Part shown: one piece after another, positions 9,605 to 18,646 of the stretch
Position numbering within the stretch: position 1 is the first letter of the stretch
How the letters are laid out: the number at the start of each line of letters is the position of its first letter
Assembly (NCBI GenBank): GCA_040007355.1
Contig: JBDTVE010000051.1
Span: forward strand, 1-64,000
Direction: 5' to 3'
DNA: 64,000 nucleotides
From: JACMLD01 sp040007355
GTDB taxonomy: Bacteria; Bacteroidota; Bacteroidia; Chitinophagales; Chitinophagaceae
The notes under the pieces: model-generated
Databases searched by the model: none
The model's input: the letters and a program-made list of their open reading frames with translations, nothing else
What the model was told of the DNA's origin: nothing
Translations under genes and position numbers: made by a program

Positions 9605-9703
9605 AAATTGTTTGTTTCTTTTAGATAATTACAGGCAGTAAAACCAGGTAATCCGGAGGATGTGGAGGGGTTAAACCAAAAGGACATGGAATTGAATCAA
9701 AAG

Positions 9704-9726
9704 AACCAGCTTTTAGAGGATATTAA
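9704..9726 (-). repeat. 23-bp block shared upstream of both T9SS esterases (copy 1)
   Basis: Identical to 13906-13928. It contains CCAGCTTTTAGAGGATATTA and lies 100 bases before the paralogue 1 start (72 bases in the other copy). As the longest identical stretch in otherwise diverged upstream DNA, it is a candidate promoter or regulator site. I cannot match it to a known operator. Confidence 0.6.
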
Positions 9727-9998
9727 TCAAAGTATTAAACAGACTTTTATTGATGGGCCCGTGAATTCGGACCGTTATTTTTTATAAGACTAATAGATAT
9801 TGGGGAACAAAAAGATGAGCAGATATTGGGTGGATAGTGGGAACAAATAGGTATTGGGGGATATATTGGGAGAGTAAAGCTATAAACAAAAACGAAAGAT
9901 CAAAAACATTTGCAAAATATTTTGTGGAGTTTATTTGTTAATGAAAGGTTACCCGGTATTGGTTACCCACTAGAAAGGGCATTGATTTTCCGGCTGGC

Positions 9999-10019
9999 GG
10001 AATAAGGTTGCCTTATTCC
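9999..10019. repeat. 9-bp inverted repeat
   Basis: GGAATAAGG and CCTTATTCC separated by TTG. There is no T-run after it, and the role is unknown. It lies about 55 bases before the 24-codon reading frame at 10075. Confidence 0.4.
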
Positions 10020-10147
10020 CTAATTAAGACCGGGAATCGTAAATTCACTATATAAAGCCGTGGGCATCAATGCTATGAAAACATCCTATCTGCCGGTTAT
10101 TTCACCCCAGTCCTCGCCGGTAAAAGTTTCGAACAAAGACCATAGAT

Positions 10148-10182
10148 AAAAGGACAGCCCCTACATATGGGGCTGTCCTTTT
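10148..10182. terminator. Strong bidirectional intrinsic terminator
   Basis: A perfect 14-bp stem (AAAAGGACAGCCCC/GGGGCTGTCCTTTT) over a 7-base loop, with T-rich sequence on both outward sides. It lies 25 bases after the stop of the esterase gene at 10207 (reverse strand), so it should separate the two tandem genes into independent transcripts. Confidence 0.92.
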
Positions 10183-10206
10183 ATTTTATTGATGCGCTGA
10201 GCGAGA

Positions 10207-13200
10207 CTAGCGTTCCTTTATGAACTTCTTGGTAACCACGCCTTCTTTTAACTGAACCTGTACCAGGTATACGCCGGGGGGCACCATGGCAATATTAATA
10301 TTTACCAGGTTGATGCCGGCAGCCAGGTTCAGGTTTTGCTGCACGATTATTTTTCCATCAACACCCGTTACCTGCACATTTGTTTTATTAGCCTGCTGTA
10401 CGGAGACGGAAAGCGCCAGAACAGAACCCGCAACAGGGTTGGGTCTTACCTGCACATTGGCACCGGCGGTGATTATCTTTACCGTTTTTGTGTCGCTGTA
10501 TTCGCTCTTGCCATCTTTATCGGTTCTGCGTATACGATAGTAGTGAATACCCGGGGCCAGCCCCACATTGGTAAAAGTATAGTTGTTTTCGCCGGTGTTG
10601 TTATTGGCGGCTACCGTACCTACGGCGGAAAAGCTTACCCCGTTAAACGAGTGTTCCACCGTATAACGGTCAACATTTATTTCGTCACCGGTTTTCCAGT
10701 TCAGCAGGGCGTTTCCGTTTACTGCGTCAGCGGTAAAACCAAGCCAGACAGCTGGCAGTGCGATGTTCAGGTTATTTGTAATAATGGTGAAAACTGATCC
10801 GTTGGTAAGTGTAACACCTGAAAAATTTATCTTCTTCCCCGAACCGCTGGTTGCGGTAAAGAAAGATAGGGTGCCATGGTAGGTGGCATCGCCGGAATTG
10901 GATATCATCAAAGCATATTTGTTTACGGTTGCCCCACCTGCCTGGTTGTCGAGTCCCGTGGTATCAAAACTAAGGCTTACCGCACCTACAGAACCTGTAT
11001 TGCTTACTTTCCAGTTGCGGTTTATCCGGGTACTGCCCAGGGCAATTGGATTGACCACGGCACCGGTAATAACCTGTTGTGTCAGCGCACCCGCGTCGTT
11101 GCCAATGACCAGGAAACGTTTATCAAGCAAATCATCCGTGGTGGAAAGCACCAGGTTACCTTTTGCCGACTGGCCGGTACCATCGCCGCTGCCGGAGTTT
11201 ACGCTGTTTGAAATTGTCTGCAGCAATCCTGATAAACTGTCCTTGCCGATTCCAAATACGTCATTCTGGTAGCTTGTATTGCCCGTCCAGAACACCGTTG
11301 TTCCGTCTGAAGCCGTATAACTAACAGGGGCAGCCGAATTGCCAAGTGTAGTTCCGTATTTTAATGCCAGGTAAGACTCAACCTGGTTTTGTTTTACCGA
11401 TGTAACAGCGGAGTCGAGCAGGTACACAACTTCTGCAATTTGGCCGTTGAAGAACTTTCCACCCTGGCCTATGCCAAAAGAGGAACCGTTACCTGTAAAG
11501 GAAGATGTATTGTTGCCAGTAGCTATTACTACGCCGTTCTTGCGTATATCCTGTTTATTGCCGCTGGCGGTATTGTTATTGTCTTTACTAAATGACCAGA
11601 CAATGGGTTTATTTATTTCAATTGAATTATTGGGCGTATTGATCGTATTGGCGAAATTGCTCGTCTGGCTATAATCTGAACCTGCTGTCCAGGTCAACCG
11701 CCCGTTGCTGGTCAATACAACTTTTACTACATTATTTGAAGCCTGTGGTTCAGTCAGGATGGTCTTGTCGTCCTGGGTAAGACTGTTAAACTTTGCCACT
11801 ACATAGGCCGTTACCGCAGTATGCGCTGTTGTACCGGAAAAACCGAGGGGCGCCTGCATGAAACTTCCGTTTGCAGCCGTAAAATTAACAATGGGGTTAA
11901 AATTGATATTGTCGGCCGCATTGTTCCTCAATACAGGCAACGCAGAAGCTGTGTATTGTATCAAATTATCTCCGTTCACATCGCTGTTTGTCCACAGGCC
12001 TAGCGGCGTACTATCAGTTTTATCGGTAATACTGTTTGCCTTGGTCCATAGCGTTACATTATTAAAGGCAAGACCCGGCATAGGTGGTGTCTTGAATTTT
12101 ACAAGTGAAATTTCATCCAGTGCAAAGTCATTCCACCGTGAATCAAGTGTATTGTTTACAACGCCAATGTCAGCAATATTATTGGGCGTATTACCCGAGT
12201 TCCATATATAACTAAATTTTTTCCAGCTCACATCACCCAGGCTCGTTGTTCTAACGCCGCCGGCCGGTGTAATGGTGGTTCCGTTTATAACGGCAGACAG
12301 CACGGCGGGTGGCAGACCGGGAGTGCCGCCGTAATAAAAGTTTTCCTGGTTACCCAAAGAAAAATTCAGGACATAATCTGTAAAAGGTTGTACTGTTACG
12401 GCATTGTGCCAAACCTGGTCACCTACCCCGTAAGTACAACCGGCTTTAGAAACGGTGCTGTTTAACATAAAGCGACCGCCCATGCGGCCCGTGGCATCCT
12501 GCGTAAAGCTTTCAGATGCATTTGTAAATACGCCGTTCTGGCAATCATAGTTTCCGAGGTAATATGAAGAGTTGCTTCCCGAGCCATCTCCTTTTCTTGC
12601 AATATAGGCCACCGGCCCTTCAAAATGTTCGGCATAGGCGGTGTCAACGGTACATTTTTTTGTACTGATAACAACAGGTTTCGGTGTCCAGGCAGACCAT
12701 TCGGAATTCATGGTTCGTTTAAAATGGACCTGGTAGGTTCCTGCTTGGGTGGCAGTGTATGTATAGCTGGTAGCGCCTCCTATTGTTACATTGTCTTTTT
12801 GCCATTCATAGCTATAAAACCCCGGGGTTAGCGCCATTTTTGCGCTGATGGGCATTCCTTCACAGACCTCGTTATTTTGAAAATATAGTAGCGGCTGTGC
12901 TTTGTTGGCATTATTCCAGAAACTGCTCAGGACTAAATTACCATGAATATCCGTTTTGTTCCACTGTATCATCCACATAACATGTCCCTGTACGGGGTAA
13001 TAATCCAGGTAGAGATTGCCGCCGGCATTGGCAAAACTATTGCGGAAAGCAATGATATCACTGGGTGTTGGATTGTTAAGCCCGCCATCCTGACCGCCTG
13101 CACCCAGCCATACCGGTAGCTGCAGAAAGCTTGATACACTACCTGCCTGGCCTGAAATATTTTCCGGGCAGGATGTAACTACGGTAGCAATTCGGGTCGG

Positions 13201-13833
13201 AAAATTTTGAGCATAGTGAATACAGCCAATTCCCCCAGCGGAAAGACCCATTACAATAACACGGTCCGGATCAAGTCCATTGTATTTTGTGAGCGTATCC
13301 AATATATTGTTAACGGGAGGAATGGTATGATCAGCATCCCATTCGGCACTACCGGAAAATAACTGGGGAAATAGCAAAAAGCCATTCCATTCGCCCTGGT
13401 TCATGCGGGTTTCAAAAGTCTGGGCGCCCCAGAAAAGCTGGTCCTGGTTCTCCCTGTTTATTGTGCTGGTATTATGGCTGGAATTAGGATCAGCGGCTTC
13501 GCCTGCACCGTGTAGAAAAATAACCAAAGGGTATTTTTTTGTAGCGTCATAATTATTTGGAAAACGCAGCCGGAAAGAAGTACTGTTAAAACGGTAACTT
13601 TTAAAATTGGATTGATCCCAGGGTATACGGCCCGATTTACCTGGTTGATTAGGGTCATGCACCCATTTCTGTATCAAATTATTTACAGCCGTGGGATTGG
13701 TGAGCGAACCGACCATCGCTCCGGAATTGTAGATGTTGTCCCCATCGGTGGATGTCATTACATTGTTATTTTGGGCCATTGAGGCAGCCGAAATAAACAG
13801 GATTGATAATAGTAAAAGTAAACGCTGATTCAT
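10207..13833 (-). CDS. Secreted multidomain esterase with T9SS C-terminal sorting domain (paralogue 2)
   Basis: A 1208-residue paralogue of the protein at 5909-9604 with the same modules: signal peptide ending near SMAQ (residue 21); esterase domain with FLHGAGE, Ser198 in GLSAGG, Asp249 in GGQDG and His284 in GHVMW; Ig/PKD-like module; jelly-roll-like module; LamG/DUF8202-like region with SYLALKYGTTLG; and a T9SS tail (RPNPV ... KKFIKER). The C-terminal half is nearly colinear with paralogue 1. The N-terminal esterase is more divergent: the acid-residue loop differs (GGQDGGLNNP versus GGLDDFPGP), so substrate ranges may differ. I chose the ATG at 13833 over a TTG two codons upstream. It probably acts on acylated polysaccharide or polyester outside the cell, which is inference. 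Confidence 0.85.
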   Translation of the reverse strand: MNQRLLLLLSILFISAASMAQNNNVMTSTDGDNIYNSGAMVGSLTNPTAVNNLIQKWVHDPNQPGKSGRIPWDQSNFKSYRFNSTSFRLRFPNNYDATKKYPLVIFLHGAGEAADPNSSHNTSTINRENQDQLFWGAQTFETRMNQGEWNGFLLFPQLFSGSAEWDADHTIPPVNNILDTLTKYNGLDPDRVIVMGLSAGGIGCIHYAQNFPTRIATVVTSCPENISGQAGSVSSFLQLPVWLGAGGQDGGLNNPTPSDIIAFRNSFANAGGNLYLDYYPVQGHVMWMIQWNKTDIHGNLVLSSFWNNANKAQPLLYFQNNEVCEGMPISAKMALTPGFYSYEWQKDNVTIGGATSYTYTATQAGTYQVHFKRTMNSEWSAWTPKPVVISTKKCTVDTAYAEHFEGPVAYIARKGDGSGSNSSYYLGNYDCQNGVFTNASESFTQDATGRMGGRFMLNSTVSKAGCTYGVGDQVWHNAVTVQPFTDYVLNFSLGNQENFYYGGTPGLPPAVLSAVINGTTITPAGGVRTTSLGDVSWKKFSYIWNSGNTPNNIADIGVVNNTLDSRWNDFALDEISLVKFKTPPMPGLAFNNVTLWTKANSITDKTDSTPLGLWTNSDVNGDNLIQYTASALPVLRNNAADNINFNPIVNFTAANGSFMQAPLGFSGTTAHTAVTAYVVAKFNSLTQDDKTILTEPQASNNVVKVVLTSNGRLTWTAGSDYSQTSNFANTINTPNNSIEINKPIVWSFSKDNNNTASGNKQDIRKNGVVIATGNNTSSFTGNGSSFGIGQGGKFFNGQIAEVVYLLDSAVTSVKQNQVESYLALKYGTTLGNSAAPVSYTASDGTTVFWTGNTSYQNDVFGIGKDSLSGLLQTISNSVNSGSGDGTGQSAKGNLVLSTTDDLLDKRFLVIGNDAGALTQQVITGAVVNPIALGSTRINRNWKVSNTGSVGAVSLSFDTTGLDNQAGGATVNKYALMISNSGDATYHGTLSFFTATSGSGKKINFSGVTLTNGSVFTIITNNLNIALPAVWLGFTADAVNGNALLNWKTGDEINVDRYTVEHSFNGVSFSAVGTVAANNNTGENNYTFTNVGLAPGIHYYRIRRTDKDGKSEYSDTKTVKIITAGANVQVRPNPVAGSVLALSVSVQQANKTNVQVTGVDGKIIVQQNLNLAAGINLVNINIAMVPPGVYLVQVQLKEGVVTKKFIKER

Positions 13834-14274
13834 AAACAATTTGTTTCTTTTGAATAATTACAGGAGTAATGCGGAGGATAATCCAAAGGAGTTGGAATTG
13901 GAGGAAACCAGCTTTTAGAGGATATTAAAAAAAGGATTAATGTGGCTTTGTCTGCAGGAAATCAGTATTATGGATGGTTCTCACCATTGAAACAGGCTGA
14001 CTATAGAGATATAAAACTGAATATTGGGATAGTAAAGCTATTAATAAAATTGGATGATCAATTGCTCTTTTCATACAACTTTCCGGGTATCGGTGAAATG
14101 TCGGGTCAAAGAGCCAATACCATAAAACAATATAAAAAGCAGTTAATGTTCAAATATCCGGCTCAAAAAGCTCGAGAAATTTGTTCCAGCGCTTTACCGG
14201 TACCACAATATTAGAAAAAAAATCGGCTGTCCGGGCATTTTTCTTTCGTTATTTTGTTAGCTTAAACCTGTTGC
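13834..14274. other. Divergent intergenic region before fabH and esterase paralogue 2
   Basis: A 441-base stretch holding the upstream region of paralogue 2 (similar to that of paralogue 1) and the leader of fabH. TATTTTG just before the fabH leader (near 14252) is one base short of the TAnnTTTG consensus. A 90-codon forward frame at 13942-14214 lies inside the duplicated DNA and has no protein-like features, so I do not call it a gene. Confidence 0.5.
13906..13928 (-). repeat. 23-bp block shared upstream of both T9SS esterases (copy 2)
   Basis: Identical to 9704-9726, 72 bases before the paralogue 2 start. See copy 1. Confidence 0.6.
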
Positions 14275-15324
14275 ATGGCCTTCTCTAAAATTGCCGGTAT
14301 TGGTATGTACCTGCCAAAAAACGTATTTACCAACTCCGATCTGACCCGGTTTATGGATACCAGCGATGGCTGGATACAGGAACGTACCGGAATCCGGGAA
14401 AGACGTTATGCAGACCGGACAGGGGAGACCACTACCACCATGGGGGTAGCCGCCGCCGCTACTGCCATTGAACGGGCGGGGATCACCCCCCAGGACATCG
14501 ATTTTATCGTATTTGCCACGCTTAGTCCCGATTACTATTTTCCCGGTTGCGGGGTATTACTGCAACGAGCCATGAAAATGAAAGAGATAGGTGCTTTGGA
14601 CATACGTAATCAGTGCAGTGGTTTTGTGTATGCGCTAAGCGTGTCCGACCAATTTATAAAAACCGGGATGTACAAAAATATACTGGTGGTAGGTAGCGAA
14701 AAACACTCTTTTGGCCTTGATTTCAGCACGCGTGGCCGAAATGTGTCTGTTATTTTTGGGGATGGCGCCGGCGCCGTGGTACTGCAGCCCACCGATAAAA
14801 AGGGCCAGGGCATACTCAGCACCCACCTGCACAGCGATGGAGAAAGCGCCGAAACACTGGCCATGTATAACCCCGGCACCCACGCCAATCACTGGACCAG
14901 CCAGCAACTGGCCAGTTTTAACGAGGCGGAGACAGGCGATATGTTTATGAGCACCGCGATGGTGGAGCAGGCGCAGAATTTTCCTCATATGGACGGCCCG
15001 GCGGTATTTAAAAAAGCAGTGGTAAAATTTCCAGAAGTTATTATGGAGGCCCTGGCTGCCAATAACCTTCAACCATCCGATATTGATATGTTGATACCCC
15101 ACCAGGCCAACCTGCGCATCAGCAAGTTTGTACAGCAAAAAATGGGCTTAAGAGACGACCAGGTACACAATAATATCCAGCAATACGGCAACACCACGGC
15201 CGCATCTGTACCCATTGCCCTTTGCGAGGCCTGGGAACAGGGCAAGATTAAAGACGGCGACCTGGTTTGCCTGGCCGCTTTTGGCAGTGGTTTTACCTGG
15301 GCCAGCGCCCTGTTGAGATGGTAG
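14275..15324 (+). CDS. fabH: 3-oxoacyl-ACP synthase III family protein (KAS III)
   Basis: A 349-residue thiolase-fold condensing enzyme with the full KAS III triad: Cys114 (NQCSG), His276 (PHQAN) and Asn306 (YGNTT). Other signatures are DGWIQERTGI near residue 31 and GDGAGAVVL. FabH condenses acetyl- or branched acyl-CoA with malonyl-ACP to start fatty acid synthesis. The protein is about 20 residues longer than E. coli FabH, with an insert around residues 200-235. Many Bacteroidota carry more than one FabH-like protein, so a specialised priming role is possible. A lipid kinase follows after 45 bases and may be co-transcribed. Confidence 0.88.
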   Translation: MAFSKIAGIGMYLPKNVFTNSDLTRFMDTSDGWIQERTGIRERRYADRTGETTTTMGVAAAATAIERAGITPQDIDFIVFATLSPDYYFPGCGVLLQRAMKMKEIGALDIRNQCSGFVYALSVSDQFIKTGMYKNILVVGSEKHSFGLDFSTRGRNVSVIFGDGAGAVVLQPTDKKGQGILSTHLHSDGESAETLAMYNPGTHANHWTSQQLASFNEAETGDMFMSTAMVEQAQNFPHMDGPAVFKKAVVKFPEVIMEALAANNLQPSDIDMLIPHQANLRISKFVQQKMGLRDDQVHNNIQQYGNTTAASVPIALCEAWEQGKIKDGDLVCLAAFGSGFTWASALLRW

Positions 15325-15369
15325 GTACCGGTGTACATTGGCTCCGGCTAACTCATAGTTTTAAAGACG

Positions 15370-16287
15370 ATGCAAAGAAAATTTATCTTTTTAATAAATC
15401 CCGTTTCCGGTACCGCTTCCCGGAAACCATTGCCCGGGCTTATTGCTGCGGCAGCCAAAAAACATGGGGCAACCTATGAGATATTTCCTACTGTTGCCAG
15501 CGGCGACTATCATTTCGTAAAACAGAAAATACGGGAAGAAAATTATACAGACATCATTATTTGCGGGGGCGATGGTTCCGTAAATAACGTGGTAAAGGAT
15601 CTCCGTGAAACCCGGGTGAATTTCGGCATCATACCGTTGGGTTCGGGCAACGGGCTGGCATTTACGGCTCATATCTCAAAACAACCCACCAAAGCACTGG
15701 AACTGGTTTTTACCGGCAAACCCTTTTACACAGATGGCTTTTCTATCAATGGCGTTTTTGCCTGTATGCTTTGCGGCTTGGGTTTTGACGCACAGGTAGC
15801 GCATGATTTTGCCCGGCAAAAAAAACGCGGTCTGCTCAGTTATGCCCGCCAATCCATAAAAAATTTTTTCTCGGCCCGGCCTTATTCATTTGAAATAGAC
15901 CTGGACGAAACCAATTTTACCACGGAAGCTTATTTTATTAGTATTGCCAATAGTAACCAGTTTGGAAACCAGGTTACCATTGCACCCAGGGCCAGCCTGC
16001 ACGACGGATTGCTGGACATTGTGATAGCAAGAAAAATGAATAAGGCGCAGTTGCCCATTTCTTTGTTAAACCAGATTGCCGGGAATAACCCGGTTGCTAA
16101 CCCGCACGCCTTAAAAAAATCGGGGATAATTTACCTGCAGGCCGACAGGCTTACCATAAAAAACACGGATCATGCGCCCCTGCATATAGACGGGGACCCT
16201 GTGCAGACAGCAAATCAGTTTACCATACGCGTTATACCGGATTGTTTTAAACTGATACAAAAAGACCCCTCCGGCATCTTGAAATGA
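15370..16287 (+). CDS. Diacylglycerol/sphingosine kinase-like lipid kinase (DagK/YegS family)
   Basis: A 305-residue cytosolic protein with a DAGK catalytic domain: NPVSGTAS at the N-terminus, the nucleotide-binding GGDGSVNNVV (about residues 61-70), PLGSGNGLA (about 91-99) and the C-terminal HIDGDPV lid motif. Family members use ATP to phosphorylate diacylglycerol or related lipids. In Bacteroidota some act in sphingolipid or phosphatidate metabolism, so the exact lipid is unknown. It lies 45 bases after fabH, which fits a lipid-metabolism pair, and converges with the patatin-like gene 41 bases downstream. Confidence 0.88.
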   Translation: MQRKFIFLINPVSGTASRKPLPGLIAAAAKKHGATYEIFPTVASGDYHFVKQKIREENYTDIIICGGDGSVNNVVKDLRETRVNFGIIPLGSGNGLAFTAHISKQPTKALELVFTGKPFYTDGFSINGVFACMLCGLGFDAQVAHDFARQKKRGLLSYARQSIKNFFSARPYSFEIDLDETNFTTEAYFISIANSNQFGNQVTIAPRASLHDGLLDIVIARKMNKAQLPISLLNQIAGNNPVANPHALKKSGIIYLQADRLTIKNTDHAPLHIDGDPVQTANQFTIRVIPDCFKLIQKDPSGILK

Positions 16288-16328
16288 GTAAAATCGGGCA
16301 TTGAAAATATTGGCCGTTCACCACCCGT

Positions 16329-18581
16329 TCAGGGGTTGGCCCCGCTGCTGTCTTTGCTTTGCAGAAAGGAAGAAAAAGTGCCGAAGCTTTTTTTATTGTT
16401 ATCGTTGTCCAGCGCTTCCATGATATTTATTTTCTCCCGCTGGGTAAGGTGAAAATTCAGTGCCGCTTTGGCATCGGCGGTTCTTGCCTCGTACTGGAAG
16501 GCGATCCGGTATAGTTTGTTGTCCATTACCTGTCCCATAAGCGCAAACACATTGTCCTGGTTGTATTCCTGCATTTTATACCAGTTGTATTGCAGCAATA
16601 ACATGGGTTTTGTAACCAGTTCGGAGATATCGGCGGATTCAAAAGGATCATCCCAGCCACCTGCCTTGCGGTCGCGGATTTGCAGCATCACCACACCTGC
16701 CGTATGTTGTTTCAGCCAGTCTTTAAACACATCTGTAAAACGCAGGGCGGTTTCGGGGCCGTAATTATCACGAAGCCCGGCATCCATCACATCAATGACC
16801 GGGACGGAGGGCAGCCAGACATTCGGCAACACATAAGGAAAGGTGGCATTCATGCGTAATGCAGTAAGCAGTCGCATGTTCATGGGATTCTGCCGGGCAA
16901 AGAGGGCTGCAAAATCTACCTCATCGGGGTCGGGTGCGGCGGTGCGGGTACTGTCGTACTGCGGTGTCATTAAAAAGCTCACGGACTGGGTGCTGATGAC
17001 CAACTTTCGGCCGTCGCGGGTAATTACAGCATTAAAAAGCATCAGCGGGGTTTTGGCGCTGTGCTCGTCTGCCGCAATATCTTTTAGCTGACGGTCCAGT
17101 AAATTCCGCGTGTTTTCGCGGAGCTTTTCTTCAAAAGCATAGCCCCGGTCTTTTATATAATAGTAATCGCCGATTTTAAATTTTTGAGCCGGCGCCGCCA
17201 GGTCACGGGCCACAAAAGAAGAAAAAGTTGGATTCAGCAGGTCTTTTGAAATATCGTCCACATATTTATGGCTGTAGAGATACAGGTTTTTTCCCTGTGA
17301 CCGTTCCCGGGCCAGTTCGCGATAATATGCCGCGCCCAGCATACCACCTGATGCGCCGGTGATCAGAAAGGTTTTATCCATCAGCCGGCCGCCGCACAGG
17401 CTGTCAAGCCGCTGCAATACGCTCATCGTAAAGGTGGCGCTGCGGGTGCCGCCGCCGCTTACGTTAATGATAAACAGGTAGGGCTTGTCTTCCTTTTGCT
17501 TTTTCTTCCAGTTTTCAAGCACCTCTATCATCTGTTGTTTATCGTGTTCAATATGTTGCGGGGTGCACAGCGCTTTCAGACCTTCCCGACTATAGTCGGC
17601 CCTTTCTATGTTTTTGGAATAGTTCAATCCATAGGCCTTGTTGGTGGGATCAATTACTTCATATACGTATAGAATATTAAGTACCACCACCAGCAATACA
17701 AAAAAAGGCACGCTCCAGCTTTGCAGGAAATAAGAAAACGCTCCGGCCACGGCTACCAGTATCGCAAAAAACAACGTGATGCTGGCGGCCGCCGGTAACT
17801 GGAAGATATGGTAGTCAAGAAGAAAGCCCACCGTTATCAGAAAAATAAAGGCAATAAAAATAGAGAGCATGGCGGCAAAATTGTGCCGGCTGAAAACGGT
17901 CTCTATGAATATGGAACTGTAGTGGGTTACATCTCGCACCGGTCTTACGGTAAAAGGTGTATTGAGATAAGAACTAACTTTTATTAAACGGCTTCCGCCG
18001 CTGGTAAGCGCTATCTGGGGCTGGAAAGATGTTTTAAATTCCGAAGGCTTATTGATCACCGTGACCATGCGTTGCGTAATACTCCGGTCTGCCCGGAAAA
18101 AATAAAGAAACGAAATGACGAGAATCAATATAAATCCCAGCATAAAACCAGCAATCAGCAGAAATACCTGCCAGTTGGAACTCAACTCCCGGTATTTGTT
18201 GAAGTAAATGACTTCCCCAAAATAGAAAAGCAGGAAAAGCAGCGGGACAATGCTATTGTTAATGCAATACTTTAAAAATGGGTTGGTAGTGGTGGCCAGG
18301 AATTTAAAATGGCGGCAGAATAATATAAAAGTGGTGATGTTCCAACTCATGATAAATATGCCGGCAGAAAGGCCAACAATGGCCGCGCTGAGTGCGTTTA
18401 CCTGTGTCAGGTATTCGGGAGCCAGGTAAAGTGAGTTTACGCCATAAGCCTTCATAAAACCGCCGCCCACAGCAGTAAACAAAATAAACCAGAAGACCAG
18501 TAAAACCTGAAACTTTTTGAAATGAAGCAATAAAAGCTGCACAGGAAAGGAATAGAATATGGCCTGAACAGAATGCTTCAT
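16329..18581 (-). CDS. Patatin-like phospholipase domain protein with polytopic membrane N-terminus
   Basis: A 750-residue protein. The N-terminal half (about 1-320) has roughly eight predicted membrane helices. The C-terminal half is patatin-like: oxyanion loop SGGGTRSATF, nucleophile Ser411 in GASGG, and the dyad Asp600 in DAGLRDNYG. The dyad reads D-A-G rather than D-G-A/G, a variant seen in the family. Patatin-like enzymes hydrolyse acyl esters of phospholipids or neutral lipids. Tethering to many membrane helices suggests action on membrane lipids at the cytoplasmic face. It lies 65 bases downstream of heme A synthase on the same strand, possibly in one transcript. Confidence 0.82.
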   Translation of the reverse strand: MKHSVQAIFYSFPVQLLLLHFKKFQVLLVFWFILFTAVGGGFMKAYGVNSLYLAPEYLTQVNALSAAIVGLSAGIFIMSWNITTFILFCRHFKFLATTTNPFLKYCINNSIVPLLFLLFYFGEVIYFNKYRELSSNWQVFLLIAGFMLGFILILVISFLYFFRADRSITQRMVTVINKPSEFKTSFQPQIALTSGGSRLIKVSSYLNTPFTVRPVRDVTHYSSIFIETVFSRHNFAAMLSIFIAFIFLITVGFLLDYHIFQLPAAASITLFFAILVAVAGAFSYFLQSWSVPFFVLLVVVLNILYVYEVIDPTNKAYGLNYSKNIERADYSREGLKALCTPQHIEHDKQQMIEVLENWKKKQKEDKPYLFIINVSGGGTRSATFTMSVLQRLDSLCGGRLMDKTFLITGASGGMLGAAYYRELARERSQGKNLYLYSHKYVDDISKDLLNPTFSSFVARDLAAPAQKFKIGDYYYIKDRGYAFEEKLRENTRNLLDRQLKDIAADEHSAKTPLMLFNAVITRDGRKLVISTQSVSFLMTPQYDSTRTAAPDPDEVDFAALFARQNPMNMRLLTALRMNATFPYVLPNVWLPSVPVIDVMDAGLRDNYGPETALRFTDVFKDWLKQHTAGVVMLQIRDRKAGGWDDPFESADISELVTKPMLLLQYNWYKMQEYNQDNVFALMGQVMDNKLYRIAFQYEARTADAKAALNFHLTQREKINIMEALDNDNNKKSFGTFSSFLQSKDSSGANP

Positions 18582-18646
18582 GATAGATCAATAAAAAGTA
18601 AAGTACAAAAATTTGCCCGGAAATGAAAGCTTCAAACGGGTAACAC

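Larger units (their letters stand above)
9605..10206. other. Intergenic region between the tandem esterases, partly duplicated
   Basis: About 600 bases with no recognisable gene. The part next to paralogue 1 (9605 to about 9960) is similar in patches to the region upstream of paralogue 2: TTGTTTCTTTT near both starts, a 23-base identical block (9704-9726), and a shared AGTAAAGCTAT motif. A 9-bp hairpin (GGAATAAGG/CCTTATTCC, 9999-10019) and a possible 24-codon reading frame (10075-10149) come before the terminator at 10148-10182. Confidence 0.6.

Noticed and set aside
13942..14214. A 90-codon forward frame between the esterase and fabH
   Set aside because: It lies in the duplicated upstream DNA, and the related DNA at 9605-9960 has no matching frame. 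Composition is not protein-like.
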